A DNA stretch of 8,426 nt from Shewanella sp. Lineage in GTDB: Bacteria; Pseudomonadota; Gammaproteobacteria; Enterobacterales; Shewanellaceae. This document shows, piece after piece, positions 1 through 6,584 of the stretch. The stretch spans positions 1-8,426 of the forward strand of contig SDWK01001003.1 of NCBI GenBank assembly GCA_004195335.1. Reading direction: 5' to 3'. The translations under genes were made by a program, and so were the position numbers. Positions within the stretch are counted from its first letter, which is position 1; every line of letters starts with the position of its first letter. The notes beneath the pieces are model-generated. The model saw only the letters and a program-made list of their open reading frames with translations, was not told where the DNA came from and did not search any database.

Positions 1-31
1 TAAGTAATGAAAATATGTAATACCAACTGCA

Positions 32-45
32 TTAAATATATTTAA
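32..45. repeat. 14-bp AT palindrome
   Basis: TTAAATATATTTAA is a perfect 14-bp palindrome in the AT-rich non-coding start of the window. It directly follows a segment reading AATACCAACTGCATTAAA at 19-36, which looks to me like an intergenic repeat common in Shewanella and Vibrio genomes; that is a recollection, not a search. Its function is unknown. It may be an AT-rich upstream element of the UspA-family gene or the end of a dispersed repeat. Confidence 0.4.
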
Positions 46-74
46 ATCAAAGGTGGACGGCTGTTTTAGAGCTT

Positions 75-91
75 GTCATGATAGACATGAC
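75..91. repeat. Inverted repeat upstream of the UspA-family gene
   Basis: GTCATG (75-80) and CATGAC (86-91) form a perfect 6-bp inverted repeat around a 5-nt centre, ATAGA. It lies about 77 bp before the start codon at 168. This geometry fits a dimeric regulator site or a small RNA hairpin. It does not match consensus CRP (TGTGA-N6-TCACA) or FNR (TTGAT-N4-ATCAA) sites, so no regulator is named. Confidence 0.4.
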
Positions 92-101
92 GGATAGTCT
101 T

Positions 102-137
102 CACTCATTGATACTTGGTGTAATGTGCCGATGAGTG
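102..137 (+). promoter_or_regulatory. Possible 5' UTR stem-loop before the UspA-family gene
   Basis: CACTCATTG (102-110) pairs with CGATGAGTG (129-137) as a 9-bp stem containing one G-U pair and an 18-nt loop. If transcription starts upstream, this hairpin ends about 20 nt before the GGAG ribosome binding site (157-160). It could affect mRNA stability or translation. No known riboswitch class is recognised, and the long loop leaves open a chance match. Confidence 0.3.
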
Positions 138-167
138 TTCATGGATTTGCGACAATGGAGATAACTG

Positions 168-605
168 ATGAATAAATGTCTATATCTTGTGGGTGTGGAT
201 GGTAGCGAGTGGAGTGATCGGGCGACGGAACGTGCCGTGAATTTAGCTAAGCAAACCGGTGCACAGGTAAAATTGGTCTATGTTCTGAGCTTTCCGATCG
301 TTCAACCTATGATGTTAGAAGAAGCGCCCCCCATTATTTTAGACCGGGGTGAAGAGGAAAGGCTGGTGACGAAGAATGTACTCGAGCCATTGAAACGAAA
401 ATACAGTGGAAACGATGTGCAATTAACCACGGAGTTGGTATGGGGCGATCCAGCCCAAGTATTGCATGAGTGCACAAAAGAGCAGCATGCCAACATGTTG
501 TTTGTCGGCCGCCGAGGGCGCTCTAGTTTTGCCGATCTGTTACTCGGTAGCGTGGCGAACAAACTCGCTCACCGAATTGGTGTACCGCTGGTATTAGTCC
601 CTTGA
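168..605 (+). CDS. UspA-family universal stress protein, ATP-binding type
   Basis: A 145-residue single-domain protein, the usual length for a one-domain universal stress protein. The first strand and acidic site, LVGVDGSEWS (residues 7-16), match the family N-terminus. Near the C-terminus G114-x2-G117-x9-G127-S128 is the full ATP-binding signature, so the protein should bind nucleotide like Methanocaldococcus MJ0577 rather than be a non-binding UspA type. It ends in the typical hydrophobic strand VPLVLVP. Such proteins are cytosolic dimers linked to survival of starvation, oxidative and other stress; the exact biochemical role is generally unclear. The start is firm: GGAG lies at 157-160 with 7-nt spacing, and an in-frame TAA sits at 162-164. 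The gene stands alone, converging on the Lon-like gene. Two inverted repeats upstream may control it. No transmembrane segment or second Usp domain is present. Confidence 0.93.
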   Translation: MNKCLYLVGVDGSEWSDRATERAVNLAKQTGAQVKLVYVLSFPIVQPMMLEEAPPIILDRGEEERLVTKNVLEPLKRKYSGNDVQLTTELVWGDPAQVLHECTKEQHANMLFVGRRGRSSFADLLLGSVANKLAHRIGVPLVLVP

Positions 606-670
606 CTATAGTTATAAGGCTATAATTTATAACACTATAAGTAATAAGACTGTAAATAGTAAAGCTAGGG

Positions 671-701
671 TTAAAAATCGATGACCCGAAAGGTCATCGA
701 T
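671..701 (-). terminator. Intrinsic terminator of the Lon-like gene
   Basis: ATCGATGACC (677-686) and GGTCATCGAT (692-701) form a perfect 10-bp stem with a 5-nt loop. Read on the minus strand, the hairpin begins 15 nt after the TAG stop of the Lon-like gene and runs into TTTTTAA, as expected for Rho-independent termination. On the plus strand the hairpin is followed by ACTGAATG with no U-tract, so it should terminate the UspA-family transcript poorly, though it could still protect its 3' end. Confidence 0.8.
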
Positions 702-716
702 ACTGAATGTTACAAG

Positions 717-3140
717 CTACTTCTGTTTCTCTACGGTTGGGTTATCCTTTCTCAACGTTTCCAAGCGTGCTTGCGCCATACCAAAAATAGAATCATTGGG
801 GTATGGAGTGGCTTTGCGGCTGCCTTTGACATTTATTCCCGAAGGAATACCGGTCAGAAGTTCTATGGCCTGAGTGACATGCTCAATGGCCCAGATATTA
901 AACTTACCTTTCTTAACGGCATCGACAATATCTTTTCTAAGCATCAGGTTTTGAACATTAGATTGAGGAATGATGACTCCCTGACTCGCCTTGCGTCCTT
1001 TAATCGTACAAACATCGAAGAAGCCTTCAATTTTCTCATTGACGCCGCCGATAGGTTGAGCTTCGCCAAATTGGTTCATCGAACCTGTGATGGCGATATC
1101 TTGTCTGATGGGCTGTTGAGAGAAAGCCGACACCATGGCACAAAGTTCTGCCATAGTGGCACTGTCACCATCGACACCACCGTATGATTGCTCGAATGTA
1201 AGGTGAGTGGTGAGTGGTATCTTAGCCGTTTGTCCTAAAATGGAGGCAAGATAAGCCGATAGAATCATCACCCCCTTGGAATGTAAACTGCCACCGAGAT
1301 CGGCCTTTCTCTCGATATCAAAAACCTTACCCTCGCCAAATGCCGTAGTGGCGGTTATCCGGCTAGGGGCCCCAAATTGGTGGTCTGAGGTCGCAATCAC
1401 AGCCAAAGCATTGACCTGACCAACGGCATGCGCCTGAGTACTTATCAAGGTGGTACCATTGACAAAACTCTGCATTACATTGTCTTTGAGTCGACATACC
1501 CTGAGCTCATTATTATGCAGTGCTTGCTCCACATGGCGGGCACGGATCATGTTGGATTTACTTGTCCGGGCACAATAGTTTGACTCGCGAAGCAGGTTGG
1601 CTATGTCCGCCGAATGTAAAGACAGTTTGTTTTGATCGTCTACCTGTCTGGAGCTGAACTCGATGATTCGTTTAATCGCACTTCGATCGCAATGAAGCAT
1701 CTTATTACCGTGGATAATACTCGAGATAAATTGTGCATATTGAGCTTCAGATTTTGGCGTGCGTGGCATCACGTCTTCAAAGTCGGCTGTCACTCTAAAT
1801 AGCTCACTGAATTCAGGATCATAATGTTGTAAGAGCTGATAAGTTTGATAATCGCCAAATAAAATAATCTTGATATCTAAAGGAATCGCCTCAGGATCCA
1901 ATGAGATAGTCCCAGATAAGGTGACTTCACGCTCGAGTGAGCTCAGGCTGAGCTTTCTCGATCTTAATGCGCGTTTAAGCCCATCCCAGACATAGGGTTG
2001 TTCGAGTACCTTAATCGCGTCGATCATCAGTACGCCACCATTGGCTTTATGCAGGCTTCCGGGTCTGATCAATGAGAAGTCAGAAAAGATGGTGCCTTTG
2101 AAGGTCGCATTCTCTATGTAGCCAAAAATGGAGTGATAGTTAGGCGTCTCCTCAACGATGATCGGCAACTTCTCGGTATCTTGGCCTACTAATACATTGA
2201 TCTGGTAACGTCTTGGCATCTTCTTGTCGAGTGAGGCGTAGGAGAGAGCCAGTTGCTCCTCGTTTTCTTCAAGAAAAAGGTCAAGATTATCGATGATATC
2301 TTTGTGCATTTCAGCAAGATAGGATTTTACTGCAGGTAAGTAACTGTACTTCTCTTTTATATTTTCTGTGAGGTGAGCCAGTACATCCTGAGCGACTTGC
2401 TCATCATGTTTGAGCTGTTTCTCGGAGTACTCCTCTTCCCAAACCGTGAATTGTCTCACGATCACCCTCAGTTTTGATTCCAGTGAAGTAATGGCTGTTT
2501 CTAACTTAGCTTGCTTCTTTTTAGATAGTAAAGCGAAGGACTCTTCTGTGTAGGGTTCTTCTCCATCCATGGCGACCAATTCATAACTACCCTGAGAGGT
2601 GATCGTCAGGCTCATACTGGACTCTTTCGCTTCTTTGGTGAGTCCTTGCAGGGCTGACTCTTGTTTTTTAGCGAGTAACCCTTTGAGTTTTTCGGCTCGG
2701 GAATAATACATCTCGTTATCGAACGCAAGCGGTAGGGCTTTTACAAGACGTACCATGAGCTTTTCGATGTCTCGCTTTAACTCTGTTCCTGTGCCAGCGG
2801 GCAACTTGAGTACTTTAGGGGTACGCGTTTCATCAAAATTAATGACATAGCACCAGTCATATAAAACATGGCCATGACCATCAGGCACATGGCGATTTAG
2901 GTAACGCAGTACCATAGTACGTTTGCCCAAGCCGTTACGTCCGATGGCGTAGATATTGTAGCCTTTCTCTTTCATGGACATGGCGAATTCAACGGCTTGT
3001 TGTGCGCGTTCCTGACCCACAATTTCATTGATAGGGGTTAAATTCTTAGTAGATTTGAATTCAGGAGCGAGGTCCGAAAGCTCAGATGTTCGGTAAAGCT
3101 GGTCACTACTTAGAGGGGAGACAAGAGGAAATTTTTTCAT
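717..3140 (-). CDS. Lon-family (LonB/LonC-like) AAA+ serine protease homologue
   Basis: An 807-residue cytosolic protein of the COG1067 group, related to E. coli YcbZ (LonH) but longer. It lacks the N-terminal substrate-binding domain of classical LonA and has no transmembrane segment, unlike archaeal LonB. The ATPase region (about residues 40-480) has a Walker A variant GRNGLGKRT (67-75, K73) and a Walker B-like GGVLMID (368-374). A long charged, probably coiled-coil helical insertion (about 120-300) separates them. The C-terminal peptidase domain (about 560-765) has the Ser-Lys dyad: S660 in DGDSAT and K703 in GGVNEK. The 43-residue spacing equals that of E. coli Lon (S679/K722), so peptidase activity is likely. 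The start is bounded by an in-frame TGA at 3153-3155, with GAGG at 3151-3154 (10-nt spacing). The methyltransferase gene lies 278 bp upstream on the same strand. Substrates are unknown; a role in protein quality control is inferred. Degenerate ATPase motifs raise the possibility of weak or no ATP hydrolysis. Confidence 0.92.
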   Translation of the reverse strand: MKKFPLVSPLSSDQLYRTSELSDLAPEFKSTKNLTPINEIVGQERAQQAVEFAMSMKEKGYNIYAIGRNGLGKRTMVLRYLNRHVPDGHGHVLYDWCYVINFDETRTPKVLKLPAGTGTELKRDIEKLMVRLVKALPLAFDNEMYYSRAEKLKGLLAKKQESALQGLTKEAKESSMSLTITSQGSYELVAMDGEEPYTEESFALLSKKKQAKLETAITSLESKLRVIVRQFTVWEEEYSEKQLKHDEQVAQDVLAHLTENIKEKYSYLPAVKSYLAEMHKDIIDNLDLFLEENEEQLALSYASLDKKMPRRYQINVLVGQDTEKLPIIVEETPNYHSIFGYIENATFKGTIFSDFSLIRPGSLHKANGGVLMIDAIKVLEQPYVWDGLKRALRSRKLSLSSLEREVTLSGTISLDPEAIPLDIKIILFGDYQTYQLLQHYDPEFSELFRVTADFEDVMPRTPKSEAQYAQFISSIIHGNKMLHCDRSAIKRIIEFSSRQVDDQNKLSLHSADIANLLRESNYCARTSKSNMIRARHVEQALHNNELRVCRLKDNVMQSFVNGTTLISTQAHAVGQVNALAVIATSDHQFGAPSRITATTAFGEGKVFDIERKADLGGSLHSKGVMILSAYLASILGQTAKIPLTTHLTFEQSYGGVDGDSATMAELCAMVSAFSQQPIRQDIAITGSMNQFGEAQPIGGVNEKIEGFFDVCTIKGRKASQGVIIPQSNVQNLMLRKDIVDAVKKGKFNIWAIEHVTQAIELLTGIPSGINVKGSRKATPYPNDSIFGMAQARLETLRKDNPTVEKQK

Positions 3141-3418
3141 AGGGAGAATACCTCATATATGACACTTGTTATTTTCAGTGTAGGCATGAAGATTTTAAAT
3201 TTCAGTAGTTTATTGCTGTTTTGAGTGAAAATATTAACATTTCCCGCTCGAGTGCCTACTTTATAAACAGATATGTGCAGTGAGTTGGGAACATACTGCT
3301 AAAGATGTGCGAAATTCAACCGCGAATAACTAAGAATGAATGAAACCATGAAAAATTGAATTAAGACCATTAAGAGACCTAACCAGTGTAGTCGGTATTT
3401 GACTGAACGATTGATTTG

Positions 3419-4084
3419 CTAATGTTTGCTGCGGTTGGACTCTCTAGTTGGATCAACAGATGGCTTCAATTTATAGCGGTAAATAGGCGAGCGATAAATA
3501 TCGTCTAAACGGATCTCTTGTTCGGCTTTTAGAGAGGGAAGCGCGAAGTTATTACTGATGATAAAGTCCGGGTGACATTCAGATTGAGAGTGGGTAGTGT
3601 CACTCGATAATTGCTTGGAATTAACCTTGTTGTGAAGGGCCGTTGTTGGTGAGCATGATTCCCCCTTCGATGGTGCATCAATAAGGGCTGCTAGCTTTGA
3701 CATGCCATCAGGATAAAGGTAGCAGAGCAGCACTGATGCCCCAGATAGATCGACTTTCATAAAATCCTGTCGATATAAGGTTAAATTATCGATTCTTAAA
3801 AGATATTTAATTAATAAGCTAATCAGATGAGGCAGCAATGAAATCTCATATCCTATGATCTTACGCTTAGGGTGCTTGATCGCCATACGGACGACTAAGG
3901 TTCCCCAACCCGAACCAAGATCATAAATAGCCCCATCGCCAGTGTCTTCGGTCAATTTTATCATGGCTCGATACGCTTTCGCTGAACTGGGCATCGGCGA
4001 AATCCCGACACGCATAGTGGTCCAAACTATGGTCATCGCCAAAAAAAGAGTGATCAGCAATATGCCAATTTCAAACAAAGACAT
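3419..4084 (-). CDS. Membrane-anchored class I SAM-dependent methyltransferase
   Basis: A 221-residue protein with one N-terminal hydrophobic helix (about residues 3-23) and then a Rossmann-type methyltransferase domain. SAM-binding motif I is YDLGSGWGTLV (54-64). The acidic end of the second strand is E80 in IIGYE. A DF pair (107-108) and the strand VLLCYLYPDG (118-127) follow, and ISNNFALPS (176-184) is the late strand. The layout (short membrane anchor, DLGSG.G, GYE, hydrophobic strand, ISN.FALP) resembles bacterial relatives of FAM173-type protein lysine methyltransferases; that link is inference and the substrate is unknown. Residues 136-171 form a Ser/Thr/Asn/Lys-rich segment that looks inserted between two core elements. 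The C-terminus is basic. An in-frame TGA (4091-4093) limits the start, and GAGG (4089-4092) precedes it by only 4 nt. No terminator is seen after the stop, so read-through into the Lon-like gene is possible. Confidence 0.8.
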   Translation of the reverse strand: MSLFEIGILLITLFLAMTIVWTTMRVGISPMPSSAKAYRAMIKLTEDTGDGAIYDLGSGWGTLVVRMAIKHPKRKIIGYEISLLPHLISLLIKYLLRIDNLTLYRQDFMKVDLSGASVLLCYLYPDGMSKLAALIDAPSKGESCSPTTALHNKVNSKQLSSDTTHSQSECHPDFIISNNFALPSLKAEQEIRLDDIYRSPIYRYKLKPSVDPTRESNRSKH

Positions 4085-4345
4085 GATACCTCATCCAGGT
4101 AAACGGGCTAAGTGAAGGTAAGCTAGGATAATAACAATAACGTAAAATAAATGTGGGTAAATAATGCAATAAGCACTGATGAAACCTGTCGGGAATCGAT
4201 GAGTGAACAATAAGTATGAGTTATAGGTCGGCAGGGATGATTTTTGGATAAAAAACAAACAGAAAACTAGCGGTTATTGACAGATAGTCATACACTGAAG
4301 CTGAGTAGATTGTAGAATCAATGCCTCATTAGAGAATGTCATTAA
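4085..4345. other. Divergent intergenic region, methyltransferase / diguanylate cyclase
   Basis: This 261-bp AT-rich spacer must hold the promoters of both divergent genes. On the plus strand TTGACA (4277-4282) is a perfect -35 hexamer, but no acceptable -10 lies 16-18 bp downstream, so no promoter is called. TGACAGATAGTCA (4278-4290) contains an inverted repeat, TGAC-N5-GTCA. Its first 12 bases match TGACGGATAGTC (88-99) upstream of the UspA-family gene in 11 positions. No ORF or RNA gene is evident. Confidence 0.35.
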
Positions 4346-5263
4346 ATGAATATGGATAGTTCGTTAGACTCTGATCTCATCCGCTATTTATCAGATAATA
4401 GCCCTATGTTGCAATACCTGATAGATACGCTTCCTGTGCCTATTTATTATAAGGACAAGACTGGAAAAATTCTCGGGTGTAACAAGGCATTAGAAGACTT
4501 TATTAAAATCGAACGCAGCAAACTAATTGGACGCGGCGTGTTTGAATTGTTCGATCGAGAACTGGCCGAGATCTATCACAGTTCCGATCAAGCGCTATTT
4601 GATAATCCTGGAGTACAGAATTATGAAAGTGTCGTGCGTTCACCTCAAGGAGATGAACGATATGTTAAGTTTCATAAAACCAGTTTTCTCGATAGCAATA
4701 ATGAGGTTGCAGGTCTCATTGGGGTCATCTTCGATATCACGGCTCAGAAACGACTCGAAAATAAGCTGACCGAGCAGGCTACTCATGATTACCTTACAGG
4801 TTTGTACAATCGCCGAGAAGGCCTTAATCGAGCGAGTCAATTATACGAGTTAACTCGGCGCAATAAGATGCCCTTAGCCGTATTCATGCTCGATGTTGAT
4901 CATTTTAAACGAGTCAATGACCAGTACGGCCATCAGATAGGCGACCAAGCCCTACAATTTGTTGCCGATACCTTACGTCAAACCAGCCGCAATTCAGACA
5001 TCTTACTTAGGTATGGTGGCGAAGAATTCCTGTTATTCCTCCCAAATGTTTCCGAAAATAATGCCGTCATGTTCGCTGAACGCTATAGAATGAGGCTTGC
5101 CGAAAAGTCCATGAAACTGGGTAAAAATCAGGAGTTACATCTTACCGTAAGTATTGGTCTCTCATGCTATAAACGGCAATCATTAGCCGATCTTGTTCAT
5201 GAGGCGGATATGGCCCTCTATGAAGCTAAGAGTCGTGACAGGAATAATGTCTGTAGTTACTGA
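4346..5263 (+). CDS. Cytosolic PAS-GGDEF diguanylate cyclase
   Basis: A 305-residue protein with an N-terminal PAS domain (about residues 20-135, ending in the characteristic GVIFDITAQKRLE) and a C-terminal GGDEF domain (about 140-305). The cyclase domain has HDYLTGLYNRR (147-157), the metal-binding D183 in MLDVDHFK, the active-site motif GGEEF (224-228) and the closing ADMALYEAK. An allosteric inhibitory site R215-N-S-D218 lies exactly five residues before GGEEF. It should therefore convert two GTP to cyclic di-GMP and be subject to product inhibition. No transmembrane segment or signal peptide is visible, so the PAS domain would sense an intracellular cue; its ligand cannot be read from sequence. 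ATG 4346 is immediately preceded by an in-frame TAA (4343-4345) and has only a weak AGAG (4331-4334) ribosome binding site. A second in-frame ATG at 4352 is an alternative start. There is no EAL domain. Targets of the signal (biofilm, motility) are inference. Confidence 0.93.
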   Translation: MNMDSSLDSDLIRYLSDNSPMLQYLIDTLPVPIYYKDKTGKILGCNKALEDFIKIERSKLIGRGVFELFDRELAEIYHSSDQALFDNPGVQNYESVVRSPQGDERYVKFHKTSFLDSNNEVAGLIGVIFDITAQKRLENKLTEQATHDYLTGLYNRREGLNRASQLYELTRRNKMPLAVFMLDVDHFKRVNDQYGHQIGDQALQFVADTLRQTSRNSDILLRYGGEEFLLFLPNVSENNAVMFAERYRMRLAEKSMKLGKNQELHLTVSIGLSCYKRQSLADLVHEADMALYEAKSRDRNNVCSY

Positions 5264-5480
5264 CCCAGCGCCTCTAGTCGGGCAACACTCCTTGATAATC
5301 GATTACTATAAGCGGGTTAATGCTCTGCTAATTGAGTGGATAAAGTTTGAGGGTGCGATAAGAATTGGCCGAAATTTATTCAGTCATCCCAGATAATTGA
5401 TCCTCACAGATAGATTCCTTTGTAGTCTCGCTCCATTTATGTGACTATTTTTATCTGATAATTTAAATAGCGAGTGATCC
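5264..5480. other. Intergenic spacer before the dehydrogenase gene
   Basis: This 217-bp spacer has no convincing ORF of its own and no hairpin followed by a T-tract, so termination of the diguanylate cyclase transcript is not explained. GATAAT (5457-5462) is a 5/6 match to a -10 box about 20 bp before the dehydrogenase start, but no recognisable -35 lies 16-18 bp upstream of it. Confidence 0.3.
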
Positions 5481-6146
5481 ATGATTGTCATTACCGGTGC
5501 CAGTAGCGGACTAGGGGCTGCCCTGGCAAAGCTTTACAGCGAAGAGGGGCTTGATCTGCTAATTTCAGGGCGTAACGAACAACGTTTACGTGAAGTTGCA
5601 AATCCTTTAAGTGAAAAAGTCCAAGTTAAGACGGCAAACCTGAGTCATCCCGATGATATTAAGGCCCTGTTTGATACCTGCCTACATACACCTAAAACCA
5701 TCATACATTGTGCTGGTAGCGGTTATTTTGGAGCATTGGAAAATCAAGAACCCTCTGCTATAAACTCTTTGATAGAAAATAATGTGACATCGGCAATTAT
5801 GCTGTTGCGTGAAGCGGTGAAACGCTACAAACAGCAAGCTGTGACCGTTGTGATTGTTATGTCAACTGCGGCACTGGCGGCGAAAGCCGGTGAGTCGACC
5901 TATTGTGCGGCTAAATGGGCGGTACGGGGGCTGGTTGAGTCTGTACGACTCGAGCTTAAAGGCTGTCCCATGAAACTGATAGCCGTTTATCCTGGTGGCA
6001 TGGCAACGGGTTTTTGGCCTTCAAGTGGTAAGTCATTGGATACATCCGACTTTATGAGCGCTGATGAAGCGGCGACCATGTTAAAACACGCTCTGGTGGG
6101 CAGTGAACACGGTTATGTATCTGACATTACGATTGCTCGTGGCTAG
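5481..6146 (+). CDS. Short-chain dehydrogenase/reductase (classical SDR)
   Basis: A 221-residue NAD(P)-dependent oxidoreductase with a single Rossmann domain. The cofactor motif TGASSGLG (5-12) is at the extreme N-terminus. R31 in SGRNEQRL, just after the second strand, favours NADP(H). HCAGSG (76-81) replaces the usual NNAG. The catalytic set is N101 (in ENNVTS), S128 and Y141-x3-K145 (STYCAAK), all present, and PGG (171-173) is the usual PG turn. At about 220 residues it is slightly shorter than the typical 240-260, mostly from a compact substrate-binding loop near 175-190. It should be a soluble cytosolic oxidoreductase acting on a carbonyl or alcohol; the substrate is not predictable from sequence. 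An in-frame TGA at 5475-5477 fixes the start, and the ribosome binding site is weak (GAG at 5472-5474). It lies 217 bp after the diguanylate cyclase and 100 bp before the small zinc-ribbon gene. No functional link to either is evident. Confidence 0.9.
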   Translation: MIVITGASSGLGAALAKLYSEEGLDLLISGRNEQRLREVANPLSEKVQVKTANLSHPDDIKALFDTCLHTPKTIIHCAGSGYFGALENQEPSAINSLIENNVTSAIMLLREAVKRYKQQAVTVVIVMSTAALAAKAGESTYCAAKWAVRGLVESVRLELKGCPMKLIAVYPGGMATGFWPSSGKSLDTSDFMSADEAATMLKHALVGSEHGYVSDITIARG

Positions 6147-6198
6147 TCGAGTGCCCAGTTGCTTGTATCGTTATCTAAGTCTGTCATATTTTAAAGGC

Positions 6199-6204
6199 TA
6201 TAAT
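6199..6204 (+). promoter_or_regulatory. Possible -10 box for the small zinc-ribbon gene
   Basis: TATAAT at 6199-6204 is a perfect sigma-70 -10 hexamer, 42 bp before the ATG at 6247. This would give a leader of roughly 35 nt. No good -35 hexamer is found at 16-18 bp spacing, so the promoter may be weak, activator-dependent, or a chance match in AT-rich DNA. Confidence 0.35.
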
Positions 6205-6246
6205 TGAATCGGATTGACCATGTTTTTTGATTAAGCTGAGGCAAAT

Positions 6247-6459
6247 ATGGCTAGAACGATCGAAATATCCATTTGTTGTAAACACTGTAACAAGTGGTTT
6301 CCTTCGCCGATATTTATGAGTGATAGTGAATCATTTAGTACTACAACGCTATTTGAAAATGAGCTCCAATGTACTCACTGCAAAAAGATGACTGGGTGTG
6401 ATAAAGAAAATTTTCGCGCCAGATTTGAAGATGGAGGTTTTTTAGGCGTTAAAACTTAA
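6247..6459 (+). CDS. Small zinc-ribbon-like protein of unknown function
   Basis: A 70-residue protein I do not recognise as a named family. It has two CxxC knuckles, C11-K-H-C14 and C42-T-H-C45, separated by 27 residues, which is the pattern of a zinc ribbon. Extra cysteines are C10 and C51. Between the knuckles a Ser/Thr-rich stretch leads into TTTLFENELQCTHC, similar to the TLxGNxxxCPxC strand that introduces the second knuckle in many small zinc ribbons. The C-terminus (52-70) is short and charged with Gly-Gly. No signal peptide or membrane segment is seen, so it is probably cytosolic. The coding call is supported by a strong GAGG ribosome binding site (6238-6241, 5-nt spacing), an in-frame TAA just upstream (6232-6234), a perfect TATAAT 42 bp upstream, and the conserved-looking cysteine spacing. 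It could bind nucleic acid or a protein partner, but nothing around it suggests which. Confidence 0.72.
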   Translation: MARTIEISICCKHCNKWFPSPIFMSDSESFSTTTLFENELQCTHCKKMTGCDKENFRARFEDGGFLGVKT

Positions 6460-6522
6460 CACGCGATTGTTCATTACCTATCACAGACCTTTTTAAAATG
6501 ACAAATCGAGTTTAATAGCCCC

Positions 6523-6550
6523 AAAAAAAGGCTGGCACTAGGTGCCAGCC
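6523..6550 (-). terminator. Intrinsic terminator of the decahaem cytochrome gene
   Basis: GGCTGGCAC (6530-6538) and GTGCCAGCC (6542-6550) form a perfect GC-rich 9-bp stem with a 3-nt loop. On the minus strand it is followed at once by seven T (A run 6523-6529), a textbook Rho-independent terminator 20 nt after the cytochrome stop codon. On the plus strand the hairpin is followed by TCCTATTTGTTT, so it may also partly terminate the zinc-ribbon transcript coming from the other side. Confidence 0.92.
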
Positions 6551-6560
6551 TCCTATTTGT

Positions 6561-6584
6561 TTACATTGATTTAGTTACATTGAT
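6561..6584. repeat. Short direct repeat across the cytochrome stop codon
   Basis: TTACATTGAT occurs at 6561-6570 and again at 6575-6584, a 14-bp period with TTAG between. The second copy lies in the last codons of the cytochrome gene and the first just beyond its TAA stop (6571-6573). It looks like a small local duplication, and no function is implied. Confidence 0.6.

Noticed and set aside
108..123. Possible FNR box starting TTGAT before the UspA-family gene
   Set aside because: The second half-site should read ATCAA after four bases, and the sequence there is GGTGT.
611..633. GTTATAA / TTATAAC inverted repeat after the UspA-family stop as a terminator
   Set aside because: The stem is 7 bp of nearly all A-T pairs with a 9-nt loop and no following T-tract, too weak to call.
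681..1187. 168-residue plus-strand ORF opposite the 3' end of the Lon-like gene
   Set aside because: It lies antisense to the conserved peptidase domain, has no ribosome binding site and starts inside the terminator hairpin. The protein looks like an unrelated reading-frame shadow.
4277..4282. Perfect TTGACA considered as the -35 box of the diguanylate cyclase promoter
   Set aside because: The hexamers 16-18 bp downstream do not resemble TATAAT. The nearest -10-like sequence, TAGAAT at 4313-4318, is 30 bp away.
5193..5396. 67-residue ORF overlapping the end of the diguanylate cyclase gene
   Set aside because: It begins inside the conserved GGDEF C-terminus in another frame, has no ribosome binding site and shows no domain-like pattern in the part beyond the stop.
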